A stretch of 64,000 nt of DNA from contig NZ_JAJUXK010000004.1 in the NCBI RefSeq assembly GCF_021390335.1, forward strand, positions 1,272,897-1,336,896, in the 5' to 3' direction. Positions within the stretch are counted from its first letter, which is position 1, and every line of letters starts with the position of its first letter. The notes below the pieces were generated by a model. That model searched no databases and was not told the origin of the DNA. It was given only the letters and a program-made list of their open reading frames with translations. This DNA comes from Dyadobacter sp. CY343 (GTDB lineage Bacteria; Bacteroidota; Bacteroidia; Cytophagales; Spirosomataceae). Positions 8,618 through 17,710 of this stretch are shown here, piece after piece. A program made the translations under genes and the position numbers.

Positions 8618-9769
8618 TTAGTTCTCGGTGTCGTTTACGTCCAGTCTCTCTGCCTTATTCAGTGCCAGAGAAAGGGTAATACGAAGTGTATTTGCTAACG
8701 GGCTTCCCTGAGTTACCGGGAAAAGGTAAGCGAAATCAACTGCATATCTGTCCATAAAGCGCAGACCTGCACCGGCAGTAAAGAACTTGTTTCCATTTTT
8801 ATATTTGTTTTCGCCATGGTAACCAGCTCTTAAAGCGAAGATATCGTTGTACCAGTATTCAGCTCCTGCCGAAATTGCAATTTCCTGCATTTCTTCCTTG
8901 AATCCGTCTGGCGCATCAGAGAATGAGCCAAATACACCTTTCAGTAATGGTCTTGCATTGTAGTCTGTTCCGTCTGGTGTTGGTACCATCAATTTGTAGG
9001 CGTCAACTATGAAGTTGAACCTGTTCCTTCCGTCGCCGGTGAAGGACAATCCTGCACCTACCCGAAGGTTGGTGGGAATAAAGTTCTCAGTATCAGTCCC
9101 TGCGCCGTAATTAATCTTACCTCCCAGATTAGAAAGTACAGCTCCCAAAGACCAAGTAAGATCGCTGCCGCTATCTTCATTCTTAATTTGCTTTCTATAA
9201 TAAGCACTGATATCACCCGCCGCCGAACGTGCGGGGCTGATTGACGCTCCGTTGATCACAGCGACACCAGCCAGGTTAGAGGAAATATATTTCAAAGTCA
9301 AACCCATTGAAAAGTTTCTACCCAACTGACGTGAATAGGTACCGTTAATCGCCAGCTCCCTTGAATTGAAGTATCCCATTTGTGTACCTACCGCGTCACG
9401 AAGATCAAGTTCGCCGTTGTTGAAATAGTTGACAGACAAAGCCACAGCCTGGTTATCCCCTAATTTTTTGTAAGCTGACAGATATCCCAGCCACATATCA
9501 TCTACCAAATTCCTCAGCCAGGGCGTGTAAGAAGCAGAAATTCCAAAATCTTTGGTATTGTAAGGAAGCTTTGCAGCATTCCAGTAAGTCGAATTTGCAT
9601 CGGGACTTAGTGCTACTCCGGCTTCTCCCATCGCGGCACTTCTTGCGTCAGGTGCAAATGTTAAAAAAGTTAGTGGTGAAGCGGGAACTCTGGCTGAGTC
9701 AAGTTGTGCAGAAACTGAGCCTAGTGTGAGAATGGATAAAAGGGAAAAAGTACCAAAAAAAAGTTTCAT
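8618..9769 (-). CDS. porV: Type IX secretion outer-membrane protein PorV (LptO)
   Basis: 383 residues with a signal peptide ending GSVSA-Q. PorV is a FadL-like outer-membrane barrel that carries T9SS cargo from the SprA translocon to the PorU sortase. The opening of the mature protein, LTFLTFAPDARSAAMGEAG, and NSTYWNAAKLPY are characteristic of PorV/LptO, and the rest alternates like a beta barrel. It directly follows porU (105-base gap), the usual Bacteroidota order, and ends in a strong terminator. A candidate -7 box lies in the gap, so it may be transcribed both with porU and alone. Confidence 0.94.
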   Translation of the reverse strand: MKLFFGTFSLLSILTLGSVSAQLDSARVPASPLTFLTFAPDARSAAMGEAGVALSPDANSTYWNAAKLPYNTKDFGISASYTPWLRNLVDDMWLGYLSAYKKLGDNQAVALSVNYFNNGELDLRDAVGTQMGYFNSRELAINGTYSRQLGRNFSMGLTLKYISSNLAGVAVINGASISPARSAAGDISAYYRKQIKNEDSGSDLTWSLGAVLSNLGGKINYGAGTDTENFIPTNLRVGAGLSFTGDGRNRFNFIVDAYKLMVPTPDGTDYNARPLLKGVFGSFSDAPDGFKEEMQEIAISAGAEYWYNDIFALRAGYHGENKYKNGNKFFTAGAGLRFMDRYAVDFAYLFPVTQGSPLANTLRITLSLALNKAERLDVNDTEN

Positions 9770-9821
9770 AGAAATTGGATTTGCGATAGGAAGTGCTTTG
9801 TATCAGCTTCTTTTAAAGGGT

Positions 9822-9829
9822 CAAAAATA
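9822..9829 (-). promoter_or_regulatory. Candidate -7 box (TATTTTTG) for porV
   Basis: Minus-strand TATTTTTG matches TAnnTTTG exactly, 52 bases before the porV ATG. TAG, one base off TTG, lies 19 bases upstream of it. Confidence 0.45.
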
Positions 9830-9874
9830 CAATGAAAGATAGTTATTACTAAAAAACTGCTAAGTTTTATTACA

Positions 9875-12800
9875 TTATCGGGAGCGTATTATACTACCCG
9901 ACTTTTGGTCGAAGGTACTATCTTTTAATGATCGTATCAACAACTGATAAACAAGCGGGAGATTGGTAGGAATTCGGTTGCTCAGCTGCCCGGAATCAAG
10001 TGTCTGCAAAATGGTTGCTTCACTGTTATAATATTGCCACTTGAAAGTCCCCAAACGTTTTCCGTTACTAAGTAAAATATTCAAGATTAATTCTATGTCC
10101 TCATTTGCGCGACTATGATTAAGTTCAAATGAAAGATCTGTTTCAAACGGATTAGGAAATACTTTCAGGGTATTGAGTTTGATACCCCCGGGTTCAACCA
10201 CTTGAAATCCGAACGCTATTTCGGAAAAGTTAGTATACGTATCCCATACTTTTAACCGAACATTATATTTACCGGCAGGCAAATTATTCATCGGAAACCT
10301 GATCGTGCCAGATTTGTAATTATCGAGGTCCGCAGTGAAGTAATCGTTCAATAAAATAGTAAGCGTATCATTAACAATAAGCGAGATGTGATGCCCTATT
10401 CCTGCACTGGAAACGCTGATACCACTTTCGTCGCTTACCTTTGCAAAAAATACGGGAGATGTACCCACATTGTCCCCGTCCCGAAATAATTCGTTATTCA
10501 TGTACCCAGCCACTTGCGGAGGCGTTTTATCGGTCGAAACCGGCGCACTTCCACCTACAAAAAGCGAAAGTTGCCCCGACGCATCGGCCGAGCTATCCGC
10601 ACTGGCTGCATAAATGCTGGCCCTGCCCAAACCTGTTCTGTAATCAATGTCTTTTGGAACAATAAACTCGCAGGTAAACCTGCCATCTTTTACCGATACG
10701 CTGCCGTCGAACAACTTGCTGCGAAACTCCGAATACTTTTCCGACGCTGCTTCACTGCCGAGCGTTTCGAATTGAACCGGTTTATCATAGATGGTGATCC
10801 TTGCTTTTCCCTGAAAGCTCCTGTCCGCTTCATTAGACCCGATATTAAGGATTTCTCCCTTCAATATTACTTTTTGTAAAGCCCGCAATGTGTCGGGAAC
10901 CGGTGACCAGCGGATTGATTTCCTGCCCATCGCGAGCCGCATCGAAGGATCGCCCAGCAATGTAAAATTACGGTTTAGACTACCGACGAGCGCCTTATTT
11001 TTGGTTTCCCTGAAATAGTCTCCCATCAATCTCTTCTCCCCTTTTTGTATGAGCGCCTCGTAAAATGCTTTGCTCAATGTAAAATTGGTACTTGAAAAAA
11101 CAGGTCTGGTCGTACTTATTGCACCTATCGCAGCGCCTTTTGGACTTAATACCATTGTTTCCGCACCCGACACAGCGCCGGGATCATCGTATCTCCCGAA
11201 GTCACAGGTAGCAGTAAAAAGCAAAGGCAGATTATCCATCCCGCGAGCGCTCAGCATATCGGCTAATGTAAGCACCTGCTCTTCCGCCCAACCGCCCACC
11301 CCGCCGTGCCCGGTATAGTTGATGATCAGCGTACCGTCGTCAATACCTTTCCTGATTTTCGCATTGACCGCCGGCGACTTCTGACCTTCGTTTGTTGTGA
11401 CCTGCGGATATTCGTCAATAAATATGCGCTCTGGAAAAAGCTCGCCCTGGATCAGACCGGCCAGCTGGCCGGCGTGGCGCTGATGAATATTCCCGTCGCC
11501 GTCATCGGCAATAAACTGTACTTTATTCTTCCAGCTACCTTCCGATCGCAGCGTTTCGTAGCGGATTAGCTTGTTTACAATCGTTTTAGCCTCACCAATC
11601 GTCTTGGCTGGCAACCGTCCTATTCCAATATCCAGCGTGTGATCTCCTGCCGAAGATTCTGTCCATTCACCTTCATTTGGCTCCAAAAAACCAAAATAAT
11701 CGTCTGACGAATAGGTATATACCGGATTCAAAGATTCCCGGCTCTCGTACACAGGCACCCAGTTGTTTCTTTGTGCCTGCGACTGATTTTTGGCCAAATT
11801 TCGATAGTCAAATGTCGCATCACCGAACAGCAGCAGGTACTTAAGTTTTCCAGGTGTTTTTTGGTATAAATGCCTCACGTAGTTTCTAATAGCACTCACA
11901 TCCGGTTTTCCTGAGCCAAATTCATTATATATCTGCTGCGTAGTGACCACTGTTGTTTTCACCCCATTTTTTCCCGATCGAAAAGCAGCAAGCCGCTTTG
12001 CTTCCGATTCCCAGGTTGCGGGTGTCACGATCAGGAGTTCAGGTGTTTCCAGCGATATGATATCCTGGCTTTGAACAGGCTGCCAATTTGCCGGAATAAA
12101 TGCCTGATCGGTTTTAAATCCCACATATCTGACCTGTTTCTCAGGAACTTGCCTATTAAACGAAAAGCTACCCGAGTTTCCCTGATTCACGATCGACCGG
12201 GGCTCTGCAGCGTTGCTTACATCCCAAAGCCAGCTGCCAGCCGCCTCAGGAAACCGATAAGTAACAATTTCGGAGGGTTGATTTATAAAATAGTATATCT
12301 GCTGTTTATCAAAAAAGCGCAGCTCTCTTTTAAATTGTAGTGAAAGAAAATTGAGATATCCCTGTGCCGAATTTTGCCCGCCTTTATTATGAAGTACACC
12401 AGCCCTGAAAGTAGCAGGCGGCGCGGCGGGAGCTGTGGTAATTGCCGTGAAGTCTGATCTTAATGCTTTCACATCGTAAGTCCCCGAACCCACAGTTCCA
12501 ATTGAAGTTTCACCTAAATTTTCACCATTTAATTGCCAGGAAAAACGGGTGGGAACCTGGGCAGCGCCAATCGCAGAGCCCCGGAATATAAGCGGGGAAC
12601 CAGGTACTACATTCGGAATTTCTGCTCCGATTTGAAATTCCGTATTTGCCAAATATTCACCCCACCATTCCCGGCCTGATTTAAGCAAATTGCTGGCTTC
12701 CAGTTCGTGGTACCAGTAATCGTCAAATTGCGTAACTACTCTCCCCGCAGTCGCAGTTTGTTCTGCGTTCTTAATCCTGAGCCCCGCTTTTTGACCAAAA

Positions 12801-13252
12801 GACAGATAATAGTAGCTTGTATCGGAGTAGTAGTTGAGTTGATGATAAAGTTGCGCTTTGGCAGTATCGTAAAGGATTACGTGTGGTGATTCTGCGAAAA
12901 AGTAGATCGCGTCGCCTGTATCGAATTTTCCATCGCCTTCGCCCTGGACGAGAATAGCGTTTTCGAGCAATTCGCCATTTGTTTTCGCTGAATTGGATTG
13001 AGGCAACATTTGCCCCCCGGTACCGAAGATTCGTAAGGTAGTTGGGTCAAGGCCCGACACATTTACGCCCATCTCACGCAGGAATGCATGGTCAATTTTA
13101 TGAACACCTGTTTGCGTAACAGCGATCTTGAACCAATCACCGGTAGCGAGTACAGATTGTGCAGGAAGTTGGTAAAAGGAAGAAGTGCCCAGATAGATTA
13201 AAACAGGGAGCAATAAATGTCTGAAAAAGTCAGCACGCTTCCACCAATGCAT
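9875..13252 (-). CDS. porU: Type IX secretion system sortase PorU
   Basis: 1125 residues, close to the roughly 1150 of P. gingivalis PorU. PorU is the outer-membrane-attached sortase that cleaves T9SS C-terminal signals and attaches cargo to A-LPS. A signal peptide or anchor (about 8-30) is followed by beta domains and a peptidase C25 domain (about 405-760) with His649 (NYTGHGG) and Cys683 (ATCDFGRYDD). The end (about 1035-1125, KVFPNPF...) is a T9SS-type C-terminal domain. It overlaps the upstream SprT-like gene by 23 bases and is followed by porV. The start MHWWKRADFF is the first in frame before the hydrophobic segment. Confidence 0.95.
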   Translation of the reverse strand: MHWWKRADFFRHLLLPVLIYLGTSSFYQLPAQSVLATGDWFKIAVTQTGVHKIDHAFLREMGVNVSGLDPTTLRIFGTGGQMLPQSNSAKTNGELLENAILVQGEGDGKFDTGDAIYFFAESPHVILYDTAKAQLYHQLNYYSDTSYYYLSFGQKAGLRIKNAEQTATAGRVVTQFDDYWYHELEASNLLKSGREWWGEYLANTEFQIGAEIPNVVPGSPLIFRGSAIGAAQVPTRFSWQLNGENLGETSIGTVGSGTYDVKALRSDFTAITTAPAAPPATFRAGVLHNKGGQNSAQGYLNFLSLQFKRELRFFDKQQIYYFINQPSEIVTYRFPEAAGSWLWDVSNAAEPRSIVNQGNSGSFSFNRQVPEKQVRYVGFKTDQAFIPANWQPVQSQDIISLETPELLIVTPATWESEAKRLAAFRSGKNGVKTTVVTTQQIYNEFGSGKPDVSAIRNYVRHLYQKTPGKLKYLLLFGDATFDYRNLAKNQSQAQRNNWVPVYESRESLNPVYTYSSDDYFGFLEPNEGEWTESSAGDHTLDIGIGRLPAKTIGEAKTIVNKLIRYETLRSEGSWKNKVQFIADDGDGNIHQRHAGQLAGLIQGELFPERIFIDEYPQVTTNEGQKSPAVNAKIRKGIDDGTLIINYTGHGGVGGWAEEQVLTLADMLSARGMDNLPLLFTATCDFGRYDDPGAVSGAETMVLSPKGAAIGAISTTRPVFSSTNFTLSKAFYEALIQKGEKRLMGDYFRETKNKALVGSLNRNFTLLGDPSMRLAMGRKSIRWSPVPDTLRALQKVILKGEILNIGSNEADRSFQGKARITIYDKPVQFETLGSEAASEKYSEFRSKLFDGSVSVKDGRFTCEFIVPKDIDYRTGLGRASIYAASADSSADASGQLSLFVGGSAPVSTDKTPPQVAGYMNNELFRDGDNVGTSPVFFAKVSDESGISVSSAGIGHHISLIVNDTLTILLNDYFTADLDNYKSGTIRFPMNNLPAGKYNVRLKVWDTYTNFSEIAFGFQVVEPGGIKLNTLKVFPNPFETDLSFELNHSRANEDIELILNILLSNGKRLGTFKWQYYNSEATILQTLDSGQLSNRIPTNLPLVYQLLIRSLKDSTFDQKSGSIIRSR

Positions 13253-13844
13253 GGGCAGGTATTGTATAAAGGCGTTTTGAAGCCTTGTCTGTACATAATA
13301 TGCGGGTTCTTCTCAAAATCCCGCGGGTAAAAGTCCTGTTCTGAAAAACGAAGTTTGAACCTTCATGCAGCTGAACCAATGCAACTCTGCCAGAGCTTAT
13401 TGCCTGATCATCATATTGCCTGAGCGCATTAAAGAGCAACTGATCGCCTCCGGTCGAAGCAGAAGGATTATGGGAATAACGAATTAAATGTACAAGAATG
13501 TCCTCCGGAAAAACATTTTCATTTAGTACCGGCTGTAAAAGCACGCCAAATTCATATTTCCATTCGGCACCGTGCGGCGCGACACGTTTTCTTAATGTCC
13601 TTCTATATTTATAGTGAACCACACAATGTGCTACTTCGTGCAGGTAAGTAACGAGGAAATTGTAGGGATTCAGGTTGGCGTTGACCGTAATTTTTGGGAT
13701 TAATCCGGGCTTTACCGTAAAGTCACCCAGGCGCGTCCGGCGGGGGCGGGACAATGAAAATGCAAAGTTGTGATTGTTAAAAAGCGCTGCACAATAGGCG
13801 CTGGCTGCCGAAGGAACATGCAGGCCAAAGGAGATATTTTTCAT
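13230..13844 (-). CDS. SprT-like zinc metalloprotein
   Basis: 204 residues. HEVAH at 69-73 plus His91 in PHGAEWK forms the SprT-like zinc site (HExxH...H). SprT-like domains are related to the Spartan DNA-protein crosslink proteases, but the bacterial members are largely uncharacterised. No signal peptide is seen, so it should be cytosolic. Its 3' end overlaps the start of porU by 23 bases, which implies translational coupling; co-expression with the secretion sortase has no obvious reason. The N-terminus could be some residues shorter. Confidence 0.85.
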   Translation of the reverse strand: MKNISFGLHVPSAASAYCAALFNNHNFAFSLSRPRRTRLGDFTVKPGLIPKITVNANLNPYNFLVTYLHEVAHCVVHYKYRRTLRKRVAPHGAEWKYEFGVLLQPVLNENVFPEDILVHLIRYSHNPSASTGGDQLLFNALRQYDDQAISSGRVALVQLHEGSNFVFQNRTFTRGILRRTRILCTDKASKRLYTIPAHALVEAC

Positions 13845-13853
13845 CCCTTAAAT

Positions 13854-13888
13854 AAAAAAAGAAAAGCCCTATTTTCATAGAGCTTTTC
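13854..13888 (-). terminator. Terminator with GAAA tetraloop after the small lipoprotein
   Basis: On the minus strand GAAAAGCTCTAT, loop GAAA, ATAGGGCTTTTC form a 12-bp stem with one T-G pair, followed by seven T. It ends the lipoprotein gene at 13914-14093 and shields the SprT-like/porU unit. Confidence 0.93.
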
Positions 13889-13913
13889 CAATGTTTTCGA
13901 CTTGTACGTCTGA

Positions 13914-14093
13914 TTACTTGATAGAATCAGCAGAAGCAGAATCAGTTACCATTGTGTCAACAGCAGTAGTATCAACCATAGGAGTTTCAACAGTTACAGC
14001 AGTTGTGTCAGCAGATTCGTCAGCTGGTTTGCTAGTACAAGAAGCGAAAGCTACCATCCCGGCAACAAACGCAAATGCAAAGAATTTTTTCAT
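13914..14093 (-). CDS. Small acidic Thr/Asp-rich lipoprotein (59 residues)
   Basis: 59 residues. The opening MKKFFAFAFVAGMVAFASC has a lipobox with the acylated Cys at position 19. The mature part is only 40 residues, rich in Asp, Thr, Ser and Ala with VDTT/ADTT-like repeats and no aromatic residues, so probably a flexible chain on a membrane. Support for a real gene: signal peptide, an exact TACATTTG box 27 bases upstream, and a strong terminator 26 bases downstream. It is monocistronic. Similar short threonine/aspartate-rich lipoproteins are common in Cytophagales; function unknown. Confidence 0.85.
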   Translation of the reverse strand: MKKFFAFAFVAGMVAFASCTSKPADESADTTAVTVETPMVDTTAVDTMVTDSASADSIK

Positions 14094-14119
14094 TTCTTGG
14101 GTGTAATTAAGGTTCGATA

Positions 14120-14127
14120 CAAATGTA
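14120..14127 (-). promoter_or_regulatory. Candidate -7 box (TACATTTG) for the small lipoprotein
   Basis: Exact TAnnTTTG match on the minus strand, 27 bases upstream of the ATG at 14093. No good TTG is seen 19 bases further up. The rest of the 149-base gap is A+T-rich with no other signal. Confidence 0.5.
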
Positions 14128-14242
14128 ATATGATTGAAAGCAATATTCCTAAATTTTGAGATTGTATTTTTCCAAGAACTTAAAATTTCCTTAGAAAAAA
14201 CTTAAATCCCTTGATTAAATCCAAGAATTTCTCGCGAATCTA

Positions 14243-15016
14243 TCACACACTTTGCAGTTTCCGGTTGTAGCTGTTTACGCATTGGGCGATTTCCGGAAGT
14301 AATTCTGGGTTTTGTTCAATTCCATTTCCAACTACTATCACATCTGCGCCGGCACTCAACGCGATATCAGCTTTCTCAAAGGAATTGATTCCGCCACCGA
14401 CAATAATAGGCGTGTCCACAGCTTGCCGAACTGCGGCGATAATTTCGCCGGGAACCGGGAACTGAGCTCCGCTGCCTGCATCCAGGAACATGTGTTTCAG
14501 GCCGAGGTATTCGCCTGCCAGTGCAGTGCATGCAACGATACCGGGTTTGTCACGTGGAAGTGGCGTGGTGGCACTGATATAAGATACCGTAGTCAGTTTC
14601 CCGCTTTCTACCAGCATATAGCCGGTTGGTAGTACCTCAATGCCGCTGCGCTTAAGCAAAGGAGCCGCAATGACGTGCTGTCCGATCAACAGCTCCGCAT
14701 TCCGGCCGGAGATTAAGGATAATAAAAGAATTGCGTCCGCTGAGGGATCAATATGGAGACTGCTTCCTGGAAAAAGAATGGCAGGAATATCAGTATGCTC
14801 GTGAATTGCAGCTATTAATTTATCAATCGCGTAATTAGTAATGAGGCTTCCTCCTACAAAAAAGAAGTCAACGCCATAACCAGCCGCATATTCTAGGAAT
14901 TTCGGAAAAGTGGAGAGATTTACTTTATCTGGATCTAAGAGAACGGCAAACGATTTCCTTTTTTCTATTTTACGCTTCAAAAGGAGGTCTGCGATTTGAT
15001 GATTCGCTGTTTTCAT
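14243..15016 (-). CDS. Geranylgeranylglyceryl/heptaprenylglyceryl phosphate synthase-like
   Basis: 257 residues, a TIM-barrel prenyltransferase of the GGGPS/PcrB family, group II size. It joins a polyprenyl diphosphate to sn-glycerol-1-phosphate through an ether bond. Motifs: LLDPDK (residues 26-31), FFVGGSLIT (52-60), the VLPTGYML segment, and the C-terminal phosphate site PIIVGGGINS...GADVIVVGNGIE. Group II enzymes are known from several Bacteroidota although the lipid product is poorly defined there. It overlaps the upstream membrane-protein gene by 4 bases (ATGA) and ends a long minus-strand run that begins with hisH. Confidence 0.9.
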   Translation of the reverse strand: MKTANHQIADLLLKRKIEKRKSFAVLLDPDKVNLSTFPKFLEYAAGYGVDFFFVGGSLITNYAIDKLIAAIHEHTDIPAILFPGSSLHIDPSADAILLLSLISGRNAELLIGQHVIAAPLLKRSGIEVLPTGYMLVESGKLTTVSYISATTPLPRDKPGIVACTALAGEYLGLKHMFLDAGSGAQFPVPGEIIAAVRQAVDTPIIVGGGINSFEKADIALSAGADVIVVGNGIEQNPELLPEIAQCVNSYNRKLQSV

Positions 15017-15450
15017 TCAGTTTTTCGTTCGTCTTCAATTAAATGCTTAAGCTTTTTGCGGGCCCAGCCCACGGCTAACGTCCAGGCCAGGCTTTGAACA
15101 GCCGCTGCAACCTGCGACTCTTTTTTCACCTTGTCAAGCTTCTTGTTAGTCACCAGGTGCAGCTGATTTTCCTCCGCCTCCTCCTCCCTTTTCTTAGCTT
15201 CTTCCCGCTGCTTGTCCTTTTTCGTTTTAGGAAGGAATGCATTCATTACTACAAATGTAGTGGCAACTACACCTCCTATTATCAAAGCCTGTTTTCCGTA
15301 GGCAGTAGCGTCTGTTTTCAGATCAGTCCACTGGTTCTCTAGCTTGTCACGATAAATATCAGCATCTAGTAGCAGGTCCTGCTTATCTCTGTCTGTATCA
15401 GACGAAAAAGGCTTGGTAATTTTTACCGACGAATCTATTGGAGTACTCAT
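15013..15450 (-). CDS. Hypothetical membrane protein with charged cytosolic segment
   Basis: 145 residues, not recognised. A hydrophilic N-terminus (1-50) is followed by one membrane segment (about 53-71, ALIIGGVVATTFVVMNAF) and a Lys/Glu-rich, probably coiled-coil stretch (75-115), then a weaker amphipathic segment. The 3' end overlaps the GGGPS-like gene by 4 bases, so translation is coupled. Together with the two holin-like neighbours it looks like a membrane or envelope-stress protein set (inference). The layout resembles YtxH-like proteins but no clear family motif is visible. Confidence 0.75.
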   Translation of the reverse strand: MSTPIDSSVKITKPFSSDTDRDKQDLLLDADIYRDKLENQWTDLKTDATAYGKQALIIGGVVATTFVVMNAFLPKTKKDKQREEAKKREEEAEENQLHLVTNKKLDKVKKESQVAAAVQSLAWTLAVGWARKKLKHLIEDERKTE

Positions 15451-15543
15451 TTCATTTCTGTTTAATGGTGCCCTAAGAATTCAAAAGGAATCCAAAAATA
15501 GTAATTCGGGCTAATTTATTTCTTAAAATAGACCAGCAAAGCT

Positions 15544-15882
15544 TTATTCCTCTTTATCCTTCATAAAACGAACGATCACTGAGCGTATCATCTGGATAAA
15601 CTTTTCTTTCCATACGATCCAGATTATCAGCTTGATAACAAATACACCAAGCAGGATCAGGTATCCCAGGTAATCGCTGTCCAACCATTTATTCAGGAAG
15701 GTTCCGAGTAGTATAACTACTAATATCAGTACTGTGAGCGCTATACATAACACCAGGGCCCCGTAAATCGCCATGACAACAGCGCGCTCAATCTTGTCCC
15801 TGGTCTCAATCTTAAATAAATCGATCCGAGTCTCGAAATATTTAAAAAGCGTGTCTTTGATTTCCTCTATTTGGCTAAGCAT
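15544..15882 (-). CDS. Holin-X/DUF1469-like membrane protein
   Basis: 112 residues with two long membrane segments (about 33-59 and 68-92) and an amphipathic N-terminal helix. It resembles the small chromosomal proteins annotated as phage holin family (Holin-X, DUF1469). These are not phage genes; many occur in housekeeping operons with unknown roles. It sits in the minus-strand run between the holin-4-like gene (63-base gap) and the 145-residue protein (93-base gap). Confidence 0.75.
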   Translation of the reverse strand: MLSQIEEIKDTLFKYFETRIDLFKIETRDKIERAVVMAIYGALVLCIALTVLILVVILLGTFLNKWLDSDYLGYLILLGVFVIKLIIWIVWKEKFIQMIRSVIVRFMKDKEE

Positions 15883-15945
15883 AATCAGGTAGTTATCAAG
15901 TCATGTGTATCCGTTTCCAACCCTTTTTTCCGGGTCTCGCGTACA

Positions 15946-16281
15946 CTAGTCCAAAAACATACCAAGTAAAGCAGAAACAACAGAAACGACCAGACCGAAG
16001 AGCAGAGCCGAAAAGAAGTTACTGATATAAAATCCATCTACCAGAAAGCTAGCCAGGTAAATGATAAATACGTTAACGACAAAATAGAACAGTCCCAGCG
16101 TAAGAATCGTAATGGGGAGTGCAAGAATTTGCAGGACCGGTTTTAAAAATGTATTCAGGATTCCCAGCACGATGGCCACAATGATTGCAGTCGTAAAACT
16201 TTCGACTGAAACTCCGGGAATTAAATGAGCACCTACCAGTACAGCCAAAGTACTGATTACAAGTCGTAGGAGTAATTTCAT
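15946..16281 (-). CDS. Phage-holin-4-like (PF04020-type) membrane protein
   Basis: 111 residues, four hydrophobic segments covering nearly the whole chain, with the family pattern ...HLIPGVSVESFTTAIIVAIVLGILNT split by glycine turns. This matches the mycobacteriophage-type holin superfamily as found in bacterial chromosomes, a small inner-membrane protein of unknown function. It starts 11 bases after hisIE ends, which suggests it is read through from the his run. No lysis cassette or other phage gene is nearby. Confidence 0.8.
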   Translation of the reverse strand: MKLLLRLVISTLAVLVGAHLIPGVSVESFTTAIIVAIVLGILNTFLKPVLQILALPITILTLGLFYFVVNVFIIYLASFLVDGFYISNFFSALLFGLVVSVVSALLGMFLD

Positions 16282-16292
16282 GCACGATGTGT

Positions 16293-16922
16293 TTATTGGT
16301 GACGGCTACGAAGTACGTCAATTACCTCATCTAAGTCAATGTTTTTTTCTTCCAAAAGCACCAAAAGATGGAACAGCAAATCGGACACTTCGTTCTTGAA
16401 AAGCTCAGTATCATTATCCTTCGCTTCGATCACAACCTCGACCGCTTCCTCGCCTACTTTCTGCGCGATCTTGTTGATTCCCCTTTTAAAAAGGCTGCTT
16501 GTATACGATTCCTCGGTCGGGTTTAATTTTCTTTCCCTGATTACTTTTTTCTGAAGATAATTGAGAAAAAAAGCCTCCCCGATTCGGGCATCCTGACTAT
16601 TTTTTTCCCCAAAACAGGTATCAGCCCCTGTGTGGCATGTTGGACCGGCCGGAGTGGCCTTTATCAGCAAAGTGTCACCATCACAATCGGCAATGATTTC
16701 GTTAATAAAAAGGAAATTACCCGAGGTTTCACCCTTCGTCCAAAGCCGCTGCTTGCTCCGGCTGAAAAACGTAACTGTTCCTTCCAGCCTGGTCTTTTCC
16801 AAAGCTTCGGAATTCATGTAACCGAGCATCAGCACTTTGTCAGTGTGAAAATCCTGGATAACTGCCGGTACCAGCCCGTCGGCCGATTTTGCAAAATCAA
16901 TTGTAGAAAAAGTGTCGCTCAT
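16293..16922 (-). CDS. hisIE: Bifunctional phosphoribosyl-AMP cyclohydrolase / phosphoribosyl-ATP pyrophosphatase HisIE
   Basis: 209 residues, fusion of HisI (about 1-105) and HisE (about 112-209). It catalyses steps 2 and 3 of histidine synthesis. The HisI zinc/active-site motif CHTGADTCFGE and the WTKGETSGN segment are clear; the HisE part has the all-alpha MazG-like EEAVEVVIEAK...NDTELFKNEVSDLLFHLLVLL pattern. It starts 10 bases after hisF ends. Last his gene of the run hisH-hisA-hisF-hisIE. Regulated by the attenuator at 19066-19213 if co-transcribed. Confidence 0.95.
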   Translation of the reverse strand: MSDTFSTIDFAKSADGLVPAVIQDFHTDKVLMLGYMNSEALEKTRLEGTVTFFSRSKQRLWTKGETSGNFLFINEIIADCDGDTLLIKATPAGPTCHTGADTCFGEKNSQDARIGEAFFLNYLQKKVIRERKLNPTEESYTSSLFKRGINKIAQKVGEEAVEVVIEAKDNDTELFKNEVSDLLFHLLVLLEEKNIDLDEVIDVLRSRHQ

Positions 16923-16932
16923 CTTGTATTAT

Positions 16933-17706
16933 TTATCTGGTCAGTCTGATAGGAAGTTGTTTGTCGCTCAAATAATCCTTCAAGTCGGGAATATCGATTT
17001 CCCTAAAGTGAAAAATGCTTGCCGCCAAACCTGCATCAGCTTTTCCTGTTGTGAAAACATCATAAAAATGTGACATACTACCCGCTCCACCTGAGGCGAT
17101 CACGGGTATATTACCGTTATCGGAGATTGTCGCCGTCAGTTCGAGCGCGAAACCGTTCTTGGTACCGTCGGTGTCCATCGACGTCAGCAACAACTCGCCG
17201 GCGCCCCGATCCTCCACTTCTTTGGCCCAGGGAATCGTGCGTAGTTTGGTAGGCTTGCGGCCCCCGTGCGTGTGCACAATGTGCTCTTTCCCGTGCTCCG
17301 TATCTATATAACGCGTATCAATAGCCACTACAATGCATTGACTGCCAAATTCAAGAGCTAGCTCATTGATCAAATCCGGGTTGCGGACAGCTGCTGAATT
17401 TATAGAAACCTTGTCGGCTCCCGCGTGCAGCAATGCCGAAACATCCGCCACCGAGGAAATCCCGCCGCCGACAGTAAAAGGGATATTGATAGTCTGCGCT
17501 ACCCGTTTTACCAATTCGATAAATGTCGAGCGGCCGTCGATCGTGGCGGTGATATCGAGATAAACAAGCTCGTCCGCTCCCTGCGCTGCGTAAAGTGCGC
17601 CGAGCTCCACTGCATCGCCTGCATCGCGCAGGTTCACGAAATTAACCCCTTTTACAGTGCGCCCGTCTTTTACGTCCAGACAGGGAATTATTCTTTTTGT
17701 CAGCAT
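16933..17706 (-). CDS. hisF: Imidazole glycerol phosphate synthase cyclase subunit HisF
   Basis: 257 residues, (beta/alpha)8 barrel. With HisH it converts PRFAR plus glutamine-derived ammonia to imidazole glycerol phosphate and AICAR. Asp11 ([10 protein letters not shown]) is one catalytic residue and the second lies in VVAIDTRY near residue 130; the two phosphate sites VGGGI and ASGGAGS are present. It starts 4 bases after hisA ends. The chain carries a slightly acidic insertion near 135-145, as in other Bacteroidota. Confidence 0.97.
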   Translation of the reverse strand: MLTKRIIPCLDVKDGRTVKGVNFVNLRDAGDAVELGALYAAQGADELVYLDITATIDGRSTFIELVKRVAQTINIPFTVGGGISSVADVSALLHAGADKVSINSAAVRNPDLINELALEFGSQCIVVAIDTRYIDTEHGKEHIVHTHGGRKPTKLRTIPWAKEVEDRGAGELLLTSMDTDGTKNGFALELTATISDNGNIPVIASGGAGSMSHFYDVFTTGKADAGLAASIFHFREIDIPDLKDYLSDKQLPIRLTR

Positions 17707-17710
17707 AATA

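Noticed and set aside
10441..12340. Plus-strand ORFs inside porU
   Set aside because: They are shadows of the porU coding frame without motifs or promoters.
13891..14106. 71-residue plus-strand ORF rich in Ser/Val
   Set aside because: It is antisense to the 59-residue lipoprotein, which has a lipobox, -7 box and terminator.
15544..16281. Two holin-family proteins as a sign of a prophage
   Set aside because: No lysin, capsid, tail or terminase gene nearby; these families are common single chromosomal membrane proteins.
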